A stretch of DNA of 64,000 nucleotides from Stictocephala bisonia (lineage: Eukaryota > Arthropoda > Insecta > Hemiptera > Membracidae): contig JAQJVL010000153.1 in NCBI GenBank assembly GCA_035578905.1, positions 1,721,498-1,785,497 of the forward strand, read 5' to 3'. Position 1 is the first letter of the stretch. Every line of letters begins with the position of its first letter. The translations under genes and the position numbers were made by a program. Positions 44,588-57,473 of the stretch are shown here, in pieces. The notes below the pieces were generated by a model, which worked only from the letters and a program-made list of their open reading frames with translations, did no database searches and was not told the origin of the DNA.

Positions 44588-46160
44588 ATCTCTCTCTCTC
44601 TACTCACCTGAAGAAAATGCCTGTGGTGTTGAAAATTTGTGAGATTGTGTCTATTTTGTGTTTGTGACTATTACTCTGATGTTAGTGAACTTGTCTTTTA
44701 AGGTAAGTTTGCTGATGTCCTATCTCTCTAATATACTAATTCCTGGCCTAGTGCCCTTTAACCTAACCTATAATTAATTTATCAGGGATGTCCAGTGATA
44801 GTGAAGATTGTGAATCATCACAAAATAGTGATGTTTCTGGAGTGGCTCCACTATGATCACTGGTGAGTAAACTTAGTAATGTAATAATTTGGCAAAACGA
44901 AATAAACTTCATGAAACATTATAATTTAATTGTTTTTAATAACGATTTGTATTTCAATAATTACAGTAGCATAATAAATACTTTTTACATAGTATGTAAA
45001 ATATTGTTTATTCTGTGTGCTTGTGTAAAATATATGAGCATAAAAAATCAAAACAAAACAATAGACACATTATATAATACTCGTAAGATTTCTTTTATTT
45101 GAAAATGACGAAGATTTTTTTAGAGTAAATATTTTTTTAGTTATAATCAGCTTTGTAAATTTAAACAACATTACTGTTTATTTTATATATTTTTAATATT
45201 TGGTAATTTATTACAACGCAAAAATGACTAACAAAAAACTACTTAAAACTAACGTAGATGTATGTTTGTCCGATATAAATTCAGAATCTGTGAATGTTTT
45301 GTACTTGGCTAGTAGTGCGGAAGCTCCATTACAATTACATGGGCAATTCAGCGCCCACAGTCTCAACTAAAGTGTGAACGGAGAGTACGTAGGCCCACTT
45401 TCATTTCCAATTGCTTCTGACTCAGCTTAGCCATTGCCAGGTAAGATTGTATCACTGTCAGCGTGTTGTGCCAGTCATGTAGTTTTCTCAGTACTTTTCG
45501 TTTTCAGGTCGTCTATTTTTATGGTGTTTAATCCTTATGTGAACTTAACGTTTTTTTTCAATGAAGGAGAACAATTTATTTCAAACCAATTCTCTGATGA
45601 TAATTACAAGCCAATTTGGACAGCTCTGACTAGGCTTGGCGCCACTGTAAAGCTACGCTATGCCTAGCATATATAGAATGAATTTTTATTTGCTTCAAAA
45701 TACTTCTGTGAGTTGCCTGAAAATAAAAACTATAAAAGTATGTAAAACGTACCGTAATACACTATTTTCTTGATATTTTTGGTGGAAACACTGTTAGTGA
45801 AGGATCGAAAACCGGCTCCAGTGGCGGATGTCTATAGATGTGACATTATAGTTAGGCATTAAAATGGCATTCTATGTCTCTCCAAATAACATTCTATCTA
45901 CCCTGAAATGATTCTTTTCCGCATAAAAATATGATTGATATATCCGCATCTTAGAACATTAAATGTGAAACTTTTCAGCAGTGAATGTATGTGTTAAATG
46001 TGGATTACTAGACAAAATATCTGGGATTTTTCAGAAAATTCTTGCTTTTCAGTGACATTAGAGGCACATTTAAATATCAGGGGGTTATTTGGGATTTGGG
46101 AATTATTGGCAAATTTAGGCGTGGTATACTTGTTGATTTACTAAAGAATTTGTTACAAAC
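44588..46160. other. CHK2 intron, mostly AT-rich
   Basis: Begins with a TCTCTCTCTCTC run. A short reading MSSDSEDCESSQNSDVSG at 44789 is acidic but stops after about 20 codons. A GC-richer patch at 45310-45470 includes GCCATTGCCAG|GTAAG, a donor-like site. No gene can be supported. Confidence 0.4.
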
Positions 46161-46285
46161 CTTATCTTGAGCCAGCTTGACCTCTCCATATGCCCCTTGG
46201 CCTAAAGGAGCCATCACCAAGAACAAGTTTTTCATCTCAGGAGGAATCCAGTGCTTATCCACAGAGGACTTTACAAACAAGTAAA
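46161..46285 (-). CDS. lok: CHK2/loki kinase exon with glycine-rich loop
   Basis: Second visible exon. It starts after a TTTTAAG acceptor and ends GATAAG|GTTTGT. The first two bases complete the Val codon left open by the FHA exon, giving the NKVYLF junction that parallels NKVFVF in vertebrate CHK2. The exon covers the FHA-kinase linker (SSVDKHWIPPEMKN) and the ATP-binding loop APLGQGAYGEVKLAQDK. The loop has the GxGxxG pattern, with Tyr-Gly after the third position. Length 125 nt, ending in phase 0. The intron that follows is the longest of the set (22.4 kb) and carries the PWWP elements, two TTAA-type elements and LINEs. Identification rests on exact phase continuity and family motif order. 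Confidence 0.93.
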
Positions 46286-47384
46286 CTTAAAACAAACAAA
46301 CAAAAAAAGTTAGGTAAAATTTATAAAATATTCAGTTTAAATGCAAATATTTTTGAAAATTCACTAATATTAATCCTTCTGTAGACAAAATAATACATCA
46401 AAAATATTACTTTTAAAATGCAGAGAGCAATATTATCTGCTAACAATAATAAATATTACTTTAATTCCTCTGTTTTTCAAACAATACAACTCTATGCAAC
46501 TATGGCAGTGTAAGTTACAACCATAAACAATAACTGATATGAGTAAACTGGGAGGCTTGTGATTCATTAGAGTACAAAATTCCATAAATCAACTGACAGC
46601 GTTAGCCCAGCACAGTGCTGTAGACAAAACTATCAGCCGTTTTCTTTAGTCATTGACATACGATCCAATAGTGTAGAAATTGTCTGCTTTTAGTTAAAAT
46701 TTGTTTAGAACTTAATTGTCTTGTATATATTATTGTTTATAAATAGTGTATAGTAACTTGTTTAGGCCTTTTATAATAACTTGTTATTTTTATCATGGCT
46801 AATCAAGACAGTCTCAAATATAAGAAATTTATAATTGGTGCATTGAACGCTTGGATTCCAAGTGCACAATATAAGTGTATTATTTTGAATAACATTAGAG
46901 ATGACAACACTGATAGTAGATGTGATTTTAGGAGTTTTCAATATTGATAACTGAACATGTTTACATTGTTTTGCTTGAGTAGTAAAAAAATTAAAATAAG
47001 GTAAATTTTATTTGTTTTGTACCAATGTAATTGAAAATAAAAATTAGCTTTGGGAAATTTCAAATTTGTATTTTTTTTTATTGTAATCCTTAAAATATAT
47101 AATAAAAATAAATTAGCAGATAGGGAGGGTTCATAAAAGGAGAGATAACACAATCTGCAAAACCAGAACCTTACATTATTATCAATTGCGAAAATCTTAA
47201 CAACCAAACTGCGAGAGAATAGAATAAGTAACCACTTGTAAAAAGGATAGGTAATATTGATGTCATAATCTGTGCAGAATGAATTTGGAGTATGTCAACA
47301 ATCCAAGTGTATGTGGATGGCACATAGTTCTTGACTAAAAAGACACTGGACTATGAATGGAACCTTCCATACACTTTATGTGTA
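46286..47384. other. CHK2 intron, AT-rich
   Basis: First part of the 14.9-kb intron next to the P-loop exon. AT-rich, with nothing recognised. Confidence 0.5.
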
Positions 47385-48410
47385 TTTTATCATATTTACA
47401 TGCAATATGTGATAAAATAGGACCAGTATTGTTTGTGCTATTTAATGAAGACCTTCCAGAGTACCTAGGAGAGTGTTGCTATCCAATTTCATATGCGGAC
47501 GACACTGCTTTTGTCACAGATAACAAAGTAGTTGAGTTGTTGGAGAGCAACATCTATACATCAGTAACTAGAGCACATCAGTACTGCCTAAATAACGATT
47601 TAGTCTTCAATGCAACTAAAACGAAATGCATCAAATGGGGACGACATAAGGACACTGTAACTTTGCCACTAGACCTAGAACGGGTATCCAACGTGAGGCA
47701 TCTGGGTTTTATAGTGGATGATCGTCTCTCATAGAATTAACAAGTCGATACATAGTGTGCAAAGCTCAGTTCGGCACTTTTTGTATTGAAAAGAATTAAA
47801 CTTATTAGCACACTGAAAGCAACGAAAACTGCTTATTATGCTCTTTTTGAAACACATGTTCATTATGGCATTGTGTTATTGGGAGGATCATCCATCTCTA
47901 ACCTCCAGCGAGTGTTAACTTTGCAGAAGTGTGCTGTGGGAATTATGGCGACGTTAAGCCCTCAAGACAGCTGCAGAGAGGCTTTTAAGAGCTTGGGTAT
48001 ACTCACAGTGGTGTCTATTTACATCACTGAGGTAATTGTACATGCCTCCAAAGAATGTCTATTGAGGAACAGGGATATCCATGATCATCAAACAAGACAT
48101 GGCAATGACTTTAGTCTGCAAGCACACAGAACTGTCCTATTCGCAAAGAAACCTTCATATGCTGGAGCCAGACTATACAACATGCTTCCAGAAGAAATGA
48201 AGAACCTTTGACCTCACGTTCTGAAGAGGAAAATTCGGAAATGGCTGCTGGAAAAATCTATATTCAGCCTTGAAGAATTTACCACCATTTTAAAGAATAA
48301 CAATTAATTTTTTTTTTTAATATTTAACCTTTCTGTAATAAATCATTGTATTGACCCAAATTTTGATCTTAATGAATATGAAAATAAAGTATTTTGTCTA
48401 TTGTCTATGT
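47385..48410 (+). mobile_element. LINE 3' fragment (RT from palm to end)
   Basis: Starts at GPVLFVLFNEDLPEYL, then YADDTAFVTDN (catalytic box), NDLVFNATKTKCIKWG and VRHLGFIVDDRLS. A stop near 47733 is followed by a second open piece (47786-48211) with SNLQRVLTLQKCAVG and ARLYNMLPEEMKNL. The tail ends near ATGAAAATAAAGTATTTTG at 48405. 5'-truncated. Confidence 0.85.
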
Positions 48411-48758
48411 ATGATATTTGTGTAATATAACATATTTGTATTGTAAAATCTGGACTTTGACAATGGCCAAAATACAAACTTAACTAGTTTCTCATATACA
48501 GTGAGGCCAAAGTGGGCAAAGGACAAATCTGACCACTTCTGAATGATGCTCAGACTGTCCATTCATGAAAATACAACCTGGACCACATCTAATATCCATA
48601 AAATTGAGACAAAGAAACTAAAAGACAAACTTTTGGTACAGCAGGCACTTCGGAATTTGGTCCAGGTTGTCTCTGTTAGGAAAAGACAAATTGGATTGTT
48701 CGTACAAATGCTATTTGTCATATGTTGGTTAATTTAATTATAGTACCTCAATAAAATG

Positions 48759-49986
48759 TTTTTTGGTCTTACATACATTGGATCTATAACACTTAGGGAT
48801 TAAGAAGATCTTACTCTATGGATCATAAGAAACGGTGGACGTGAAACATTTATCGCTAGGATTAATGTCTTCTATATTTTTATGTTTTATTAATATGTTA
48901 AATGTTCTTTGTCTTTTTTATTGTGTATTTAGTGTTGTATTAGTGCTGGTATTTTATTCTGATTAATGAAGTTCGTGCGTAAGAATGAACATTTATAAAC
49001 AATTTTATGAAGATTTTATCTTCTAAATGACATTGATTAAATCTAGCTACTAATGACAGGAAAGATAATAGTGTTGGATATTAGAATTGAGCTCTGCCAG
49101 TTCGGAAAGTATCTTCCCAGAATTTCTAAAATATGCTGGTAGAATAGTGAAACATTGGCGTCTAGCAGTCTTCAATGTTATATTGACAAGTGAAAATATG
49201 CCCATAGCTTTTCAAATATCGAAAATAATAGCTGTTTTACAACTTAATTCCATGTACTCCATTGTTAGGATTTCTGAATTCCAGGCAACAGGTTTTCCTG
49301 GGTAACAGAGAAAGTTTTTTTTAGGCATCTGAATGACTGCCACAAGGATCTGTTCTTGCTCCTCTTTTATATTTGAGAGTCAGTTTATACTGATCTCTAT
49401 AACCAGCAGAAAACAGCAGCTTAAGTAAGAACCAGAACTTACACTGTTTAGCAACTTGCTGGATCATCGTGGAGGCCATTGTACAAGTTCAGCATACTAC
49501 GGCTTTGTCTCTGGTTTATTCCACTGCTGAATAATGTGCTCCTGTGTGGCTTAACGGTAAATATGTACGAGAAGTTGATATACAACTAAATATGGTGATC
49601 AGCGGTTTCCCCATTGCAACCCCACTACTATGGCTTTCAATAATTTGAAACATAGCTCCTCCGGAAATAAGACACGGAGACACTTCTCAGAGAGATCAAC
49701 AAGATCCTATCTACTCCGAATCTCCCCATTTTGTAAGATATCCCACAACTTGAGATATGTTCGATGGTTGAAACAAATTCTGGTATGAGACCCTAAGACC
49801 ATCCATCGTTGGTAGAACGAAACTTTCTTGTAAGGAATGGATAATGTTGAGTCATTTTCACACGGGTGTGGGTAGATGCAACTACTGGAAATATAAGTGG
49901 GGAATAGTAAATGATAATTTATGTTTCCAGAATCAAAATTCAAACTATGGACTGTTGAATATCAATATAAAACAACATATTTGTTT
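48759..49986 (+). repeat. Tandem duplication, unit A
   Basis: About 1.23 kb, near-identical to unit B (49987-52939, minus its 1.7-kb LINE insert). It contains an old LINE RT piece (SSASSESIFPEFLKYAGRIVKHW, about 49087-49250) and ends with the first 34 bases of a Copia LTR (TGTTGAATATCAATATAAAA). The A-to-B junction is inside a run of nine T, equal to the three of the LTR plus the six at the left edge. Confidence 0.9.
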
Positions 49987-52939
49987 TTTTTTGGTCTTAC
50001 ATACATTGGATCTATAACACTTAGGGAGTAAGAGGATCTTACTCTATGGATCATGAGAAACGGTGGACGTGAAACATTTATCGCTAGGATTAATGTCTTC
50101 TATATTTTTTTTTTATGTTTTATTAATATGTTAAACCCAGGGCGAGCCTCAGCTACTGGGCGGGTCGCAGGTGGCGGATAGCGAATGTTCCACCTCGTCA
50201 TTGATGGGGTGGACAACTGCGAATAAGGGGAAACCCTAATAAGCAGTCCCGGACCGAGGTTCGCAGGGGCAGCTGAGGTGTGCAGCTGACGAGCTTAGTG
50301 ACCCCGCGGTACCCTGAACTCATTACCACACACACTTATAGTTACATACCTAAGGACCGCACTGAGTCCTTAGATAATGAACCGAGCATGGGAGCAGAGG
50401 GCAGCCTCACTGGCCAGCCCTTGTTTTCCATTGCTCGGGCCAAATCAATGTCGGGGGGGGACAGGTCTCTCTCTGATTCTGAATCCAACTTGGCTGAGGA
50501 CCGCTCAGAGCCCTCAGACAAGGACCTTGGCACGGGGAACGAAGGTAGCCAAGTAGGCCAGTCTGAAGTCCCCGCTGCTCAGGTCATGGGTTCGGCGGAG
50601 GGGGCATGTCGCTCTCTGACCTCGAAAACATCCTTCTCGGAGCCCAGGCTCTGATCAGCTCGATCGGACGGCTGAGGCTCTGAATAGGATGAAGATAGCC
50701 AGGAGAAGCACTCCTGGCAATCAGAGGAAAAGGCCTATAGGCCTCAACTGACTGATCACTGGAGGGGGTCCTGTACAGGTCACTCCTCAGTGGTCAATCT
50801 AGTAAACGATGAGGTACTCTCAATGTGGTTTGACTTCATTGGGACTAAGTATCTTTTCACCAGACCCTAAATTTCAGGTCGAGGGAGTACTGGGACGCTG
50901 TTAGTAGCCCGGTTTCTTCTCACGACCGAATTATATGGTTCACAGACGGGTCAAGAATAGGCAACAGAGCTGGATTTGGTGTCTATACTGGTGACCCTAG
51001 GACAAACGCGTGCGTGAGCCTGGGAGCGTATGGCACCGTGTTCCAAGCTGAAGTCGCCATACGTTCAGCGCAAATTATGATAGAGGTTTGCGGGAAACAT
51101 ATCCATATCCTCTCAGATAGTCAGGCGGCCTTAGGGGCCCTTGACTCCTGGAAGGTTTCGTCTGGTCTGGTCTGGGAATGTGTGGAGTCCCTCAGCATCC
51201 TGGGTTCAAGAAATAGGTCCTGCTGGAATGTATCCCAGGAAATAGGGGAATAGAAGGCAGCGTGCAGGCCGATGCCTTGGCTAGGGAAGGTGCTATTAAG
51301 CCCTTCATTGGTCCTGAGCCGGCCTGCGGCGTTTCGGCTGCAGCTGTCAAAATACCAACCAAAACTGGGTCCCAGACATCTGGAAAGATGGCGGCGGTTC
51401 CCAGGGCAAGGACTCGACAAGCTTCTTGTCAGAAATCCTTCCCAGAAGTCAACAAAGTAACTTCTTGGGTTGAGTAAATTTTACATAAAGTTGGTGGTGG
51501 GACTCATCACCGGTTACGGTAAATTCCGGAGGCATCTAAGAACAGCGGGACTCCATACGGAGGATCCCATCTGTCGCCTCTGTGGGTTGGACGAAGAGTC
51601 GGCAGAACACACTGTCCGGGAGCGTGAGGCTCTTGGTGCCAGCAGAAGAGTACCTTTTGAAGGCTCACCTCTGGGACAGTCGGAAATTACTAATCTAGTG
51701 AAGAAGCTCCTTGGCCTGGTCAAGGATTGCCAGCTTTACGACAATTAGGCACCGGGATTGGCACAAAAAGCCTCAGGCTTCGTTGCAAGGGTTGGCTGGA
51801 CCAACTGCATATCCCCTTTTACTCTAACTCTAACTCTAATATGTTAAATGTTCTTTGTCTTTTTTATTGTGTGTTTAGTGTTGTATTAGTGCTGGTATTT
51901 TATTCTGATTAATGAAGTTCGTGCGTAAGAATGAACATTTATAAACAATCTGATGAAGATTTTATCTTCTAAATGACATTGATTAAATCTAGCTACTAAT
52001 GACAGGAAAGATAATACAGTGTTGGATATTAGAATTGAGATCTGCCAGTTCGGAAAGTATCTTACCAGAATTTCTAAAATATGCTGGTAGAATAGTGAAA
52101 CATTGGCGTCTAGCAGTCTTCAATGTTATATTAACAAGTGAAAATATGCCCAAAGCTTTTCAAATATCGAAAATAATAGCTGTTTTACAACTTAATTCCA
52201 TGTACTCCATTGTTAGGATTTCTGAATTCCAGGCAACAGGTTTTCCTGGGTCACAGAGAAAGTTTTTTTTAGGCATCTGAATGATTGACTGCCACAAGGA
52301 TCTGTTCTTGCTCCTCTTTTATATTTGGGAGTCAGTTTATACTGATCTCAATAACCAGCAGAAAACAGCAGCTTAAGTAAGAACCAGAACTTACACTGTT
52401 TAGCAACTTGCTGGATCATCGTGGAGGCCATTGTACAAGTTCAGCATACTACGGCTTTGTCTCTGGTTTATTCCACTGCTGAATAATGTGCTTCTGTGTG
52501 GCTTAACGGTAAATATGTACGAGAAGTTGATATACAACTAAATATGGTTATCAGCGGTTTCCCCATTGCAACTCCACTACTATGGCTTTCAATAATTTGA
52601 AACATAGCTCCTCCGGAAATAAGACACGGAGACACTTCTCAGAGAGATCAACAAGATCCTATCTACTCCGAATCTCCCCATTTTGTAAGATATCCCACAA
52701 CTTGAGATATGTTCGACGGTTGAAACAAATTTCTGGTATGAGACCCTAAGACCATCCATCGTTGGTAGAACGAAACTTTCTTGTAAGGAATGGATAATGT
52801 TGAGTCATTTTCACACGGGTGTGGGTAGATGCAACTACTGGAAATATAAGTGGGGAATAGTAAATGATAATTTATGTTTCCAGAATCAAAATTCAAACTA
52901 TGGACTGTTCAATATCAATATAAAACAACATATTTGTTT
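49987..52939 (+). repeat. Tandem duplication, unit B
   Basis: Second copy of unit A. It is interrupted by the LINE at 50136-51836 and continues at its right edge into the complete Copia LTR. Differences from A are scattered single bases and small indels, for example one extra TGAC near 52285. Confidence 0.9.
50136..51836 (+). mobile_element. Internally deleted LINE (I/R1-type) with 12-bp target duplication
   Basis: Target duplication TAATATGTTAAA at 50124-50135 and 51837-51848, with unit A showing the empty site. The 3' end is a CTCTAA simple repeat. A GC-rich 5' leader and an ORF1-start-like reading (50280-50654) are followed at about 50935 by an RNase H domain (IIWFTDGSRIGNRAGFGVYT with the first Asp, FQAEVAIRSA with the Glu, ILSDSQAALGAL with the Asp). 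Then comes a CRLCGLDEESAEHTV zinc motif (51570-51615). ORF1 C-terminus, endonuclease and RT are absent. RNase H itself is broken by a stop near 51252. Confidence 0.88.
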
Positions 52940-53115
52940 ATATACTTGTTGTTACGCTATGTTATAAAGAGAAGTGAATCAAGTAAACAAAAGGAAGCTG
53001 ATTTATAATGTAATTCTTTTTAAATGTGAAATTTAGTTTATTAAATAGAAGGTTGAAAGATAAAACTATCTTTGGCTTCCAATTTTTCATTACCACAAAA
53101 ACCTAATTGAACACA
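52906..53115 (+). repeat. Copia 5' LTR (210 bp)
   Basis: Begins TGTTCAATATCAATATAAAA and ends CA. Its first 34 bp also lie at the end of duplication unit A. It matches the 3' LTR over its full length with scattered differences. Confidence 0.92.
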
Positions 53116-53130
53116 GGTTATGGGGCTCAG
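53116..53130 (+). promoter_or_regulatory. Copia primer-binding site
   Basis: GGTTATGGGGCTCAG directly follows the LTR. It is close to the GGTTATGGGCCCAG site of Drosophila copia, which pairs with the middle of initiator tRNA-Met (half-tRNA priming). The copia comparison is from memory. Confidence 0.8.
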
Positions 53131-53277
53131 AACAGCAGATAGATATATGCTGGCATCTAGTTATGCAGGCAAATTGTGATATTCGTGAATAAATGTTATG
53201 TGGTAATTGTGAATGAAAAAGAAAATTGCATGGACCAACGTTGTGTTATTTCTTCAAGTAAAAAGTGTGAGTTTACC

Positions 53278-56200
53278 ATGGAAGCTACATCAAGTATTAT
53301 AAAGTTATCCAATGACAAGTGGAATATTTGGAAGTTTCAAACGTTTGTTAGAATGAAATCAAAAGGGTCGTTTGTTACAATGAAGTTGTTCAAGGTCAAG
53401 GAAAACCTGAGGAAGATGTTAAAATTACAAAAGGTTGTTGGATGAACACAATGTAAAGGATTGCAAAGTTCAAGAAAGCATAGTCTTGAGGCTTAGCGAA
53501 ACCGCTATTCCTCATGTTATGTAACGAAATTTGGTCTAAACTGTCTATGAAAAGAAATCTGAGTTGAGTCTACACCTTTTACAGCAAATATTTTTCAGTT
53601 TAAATTTTAAGAGCAATGAATCAGTATCTCAGTTTCTGTCTAGAGTCGAAAAGTTAGTAAATCAAATCAAACAGCTTGGAGAAGCTATGTTTAAAAATAT
53701 GATAATGACTAAAGAAGTGATGGCTCTTCCTTTAAGTTATGCCCATTTCGTTAGTGCATGGGAATCAGTATCTTCAGATTCTAAAACTAAAAGTAATCTG
53801 ACAGCTAGGCTCTTAGTTAAGAAGAGAGAATGAATAATAAGAGAGGTTCCAACGTTGACGCAGAAATGTCAGCAGCTTTTGAGACCAGACTTAAAGATAG
53901 ATATTGTTCAACCTACAATAAGAGTACAGATAAGCCTAAATGTTATGAATGTGGAATGGTTGGACATACCAAAGCTAACTGTTTTAAACTAACACAAACC
54001 TAAGGTTGGCCAAAACAATAAGCCGAAGCCTAGACCTGATATCATGTCAAGACCAGAATGCTTCTTTTGTCATAAAGTATGTCATATAAAAAGAGACTGT
54101 TTTAAGTTCAAGAATGAGCAGAGTTATAACAGAGGTTTTTCATCTACAGGTGAGAGAGAAGAGGCTTTAATGGCTATAGGCTTAAGTTTTACTGACACAA
54201 CAAATTAAAAATATGATAGTTTAACTTGGGTATTATATACAGAAGCTTCTGAACATCTGTGTTGTAATAGAGAGTTATTTAGTTCCTTCCAAAATCTAGA
54301 AAAAGAAAAATGTGTCATTTTTGGTGACAGAAAGATTTTGAAAGCTGTAGGTTTTGGTGATATAAAATTCCTATCTCAAGTAGATCTGCAGCACTCGACA
54401 AGGGTTACACTATGATGACAGATCAAAATGAGGCTAAAATAGTAAACAAGGATGGACATGTGACGGCAGTGGCTGTTTGATGAGGTAAGTTATATAAAAT
54501 GAAGTTTTACATTGATGAACCAGTTATCTGCTTTGATGAGTAAGCAATGTAATCTGAGTTTGAAAGTTTGGCAGGAAATAATAGCACATCAAAATGTTCA
54601 ACAAGTTAAAATATTTTAAGTGTAAATAATATTTCTGTAAATATCAAAGATTTATTTTGTGAACCTTTTGTGAAAACAAAAACGCAAGAGCTTCAAATCT
54701 AGTACAAGCAAAGCTAGCAAGATTGGTGAATAGTTTATCCAGATTTATGTGGACCAATGGAAGAAAACTCAATTCGTGGATCAAGGTATTTTTTACTTTT
54801 TAAAGATGACTATTCGCACTATCGATTTGTGTATTTCATTACATCTAAGGCTGAAGTAAATTAAATATTAAAACAGTTTATAGTACAAGTCAAATACCAG
54901 TTAGGTGACACATTGAAAGTATTAAGAACGGATTGGGGTACAGAGTTTGTTAACCAAGAAGAAGAATGTTTTCTAAATGAGCTGGGTATAGTACATGAAA
55001 CTAGTTCACCTTATTGTCCTGAACAAAAAGGTTGTATTGAGAGATAGAAATGCAAATGGCATTAACTTGGCTAGAACAATGATAGCTGCGAGAAACTTGC
55101 ATAAACGTTTTTGGGCAGAGGCTTCTGCCCAATACTGCGGTTTATATACTCAATCGTATAGGAACAAGCACAGTAACAGGAAAAACACTTTACCAGTTAT
55201 GGACATATAAAGAATTTGACATAAAAACACTAAAAGTTTTCAATTGTGAAGCATACATACATATTCCTAAATAAAAATGCAGGAAGTGGGATTTGAAGTC
55301 GAAGAAAGTTATTTTTGTAGGCTACACATAGAAAACTAAAGGCTACTGTGTTTGTCTTCCTAATGAAAATAAAATTGAGGTAAGCTGCAAATTATTTTTA
55401 ACATAACAAAGTTTGAAGGTGAAAAACAGTGCCATGGTGATGGTCAACCAAATAAGCATATGGTTGATGTAAGGTTATATGAAGATGATGAAAATTTCTT
55501 TAATAACAATGAAAGAGAAACTGAAACAAATGAAGAAGAAATTGGAAATGCACAAGAAGTAAGAAATGAAAATTATGACAATGTCTCAGAAGAAAATGGT
55601 AGTCCTAACTTAACTGAAAGGAAAACACTCAGAAACAAAAACAACATGAGAGGACCAGCACAACATGAAAATGTTGAAGTGAGCTATTTAGCCACATTTG
55701 ATGTGGACGAACCTGAAACATATGAAGATGCTACGAATCATGAACATGCAGTGAAATAGAAGGAAGCTATAAATCAAGAACTTGAGACACTATAAGAGCA
55801 TAACACTTGAACTTAAGTTGAAAAACCTGAAAATGTTGCAACGATTGATACTAACTAAATGGGTATTCAAAATTAAAAGAAATGAGAAAGGTGAACTGCT
55901 TATAAAGCAAGATTAGTAGCTCGTGGATTCCAACAAAATGATTTTAATTCCTCGGAAACATATGCTTCAGTAGCAAGATTAACAGCATTGAGTGTTGCTG
56001 ACAGAAGAAAATCCAAGAGTCTACATATACATCAACTGGATGTAGCAGGTGCCTTTTTTACATGGTGATATAACTAAATTAGTATACTTATCAAAAGTTC
56101 CTGGGTTAAACATAAAAAGTAAAACTAATGTCTTTATGCAAAATAAGTCAATATATGGACTTAAAAATTCCCCTAAAAACTGGAGTGAAAAATGTAACGA

Positions 56201-57240
56201 AATAATGGAGAAAGAACAATTTCTAAGATCAAAAAGCGACTAATGTCTTTACACAAGACCTAATGAATCAGAAAACTTGTATTTACTGCTATAAGTGGAT
56301 GATTTTACTTTGACTGGTTCAGATGAAAATGAAATAATTAAGTTTAAAGAGAAGTTAAGTTATTATTTCAAAATGAAAGACACGGGAAAAGTTTCAACTT
56401 ATCTTGGAATAAAAATAAATCATGATTTAACAACTGGAATAACAAAACTTAACCAAACATCTTACTTGACTACAGTGCTTCACAAGTTTGGAACATAGGA
56501 CTGTAAACAAGTACCTACGCCAATGGATTGAAACTTCAAAATAAACCTACAAGATGCTACATTCAACAAAGAACTTGAACACAAGTGTCATACACTCATA
56601 GAATGTTTTATGGTCTCGATGATTGGAACCAGGCCAGATTTAAGCTATCCAGTGTCTATTTTAAGTAGATACCAGAGTAATGTAAGAGAAGAACTATGGA
56701 CTGCTCTTTAAATAGCTTAACGCTATATTAAAGGAACACTTGACTAGTGTTAGTCTTGTTTACTAGAAGATCTATGAGAAAATGCAACTCGAAGGATTTG
56801 TGGACACTGATTGAGTTGGAGACCTCACTGACCGTAAGTCAACTTCTGGTTATCTAGGTGATATCCTGGTGTTCAAAGAAACAACTATCAGAAGCTTTAT
56901 CCTTAACTGAAGCTGAGTACATTGCACTAAGTTTATCTATTAGTGAATCAAAGTGGCTGAAACATATTTTAAAGGGCTTAAATGTTTGTGAAGTAAATGG
57001 ACCTGTGGTACCCTATGAAGACAATTAATCAGCCATTTGTGTTGCAAACATTGTTGATACAAAAAGAATCAAACATATAGATGTAAAGTATCATTTCATA
57101 GAGACTATATAAAAAATGGAGATGTTGTTTTGAAGTGTATTGGAACTGAAAATCAAATGGCTGATTTCTTTACTAAAGCAGTGACTAAATCAAAATATGA
57201 TCAATTCAAAAAAGTAAATGCATTTGGAAAACTAAGTAAC
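53278..57240 (+). pseudogene. Copia gag-pol, degenerate
   Basis: Gag starts at ATG 53278 (MEATSSIIKLSNDKWNIWKF). Two CCHC knuckles follow near 53940 (CYECGMVGHTKANC) and 54060 (CFFCHKVCHIKRDC). The protease region at about 54240 reads TEASEHLCC in place of the usual DSGAS, so the catalytic Asp is lost. Integrase pieces are at 54700-55250 and RT pieces at 55850-56500 (LHQLDVAGAFF; VDDFTL at 56296 in place of the usual YVDD). RNase H is at about 56880-57180 (LTEAEYIALSLSISESKWL). At least ten stops or shifts are spread through it. Confidence 0.88.
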
Positions 57241-57333
57241 ACACATAATTTAGTTGTAATGCATTTCTTTTTTATATTTTTTGTTTTATAGACTTAAATT
57301 TATATTTGTTGTTATTTTTATATTGAGGCAGGG

Positions 57334-57469
57334 TGTTAAATATCAATATAAAACAACATATTTGTTTATATATTTGTTGTTACTCTTATGTTATAAAGAA
57401 TAGTGAATTGTGTAAACAAAAGAAAGCTGATTAATAATGTAGTTACTTTTAAATATGAAATTTAGTTTA
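57334..57469 (+). repeat. Copia 3' LTR, first part
   Basis: Matches the first 135 or so bases of the 5' LTR and stops at the TTAA where the piggyBac entered. The remainder is at 60410-60484. Confidence 0.92.
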
Positions 57470-57473
57470 TTAA

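Noticed and set aside
44789..44855. Start of a host gene (MSSDSEDCESSQNSDVSG)
   Set aside because: Stops after about 20 codons, with no following exon or homologous domain recognised.
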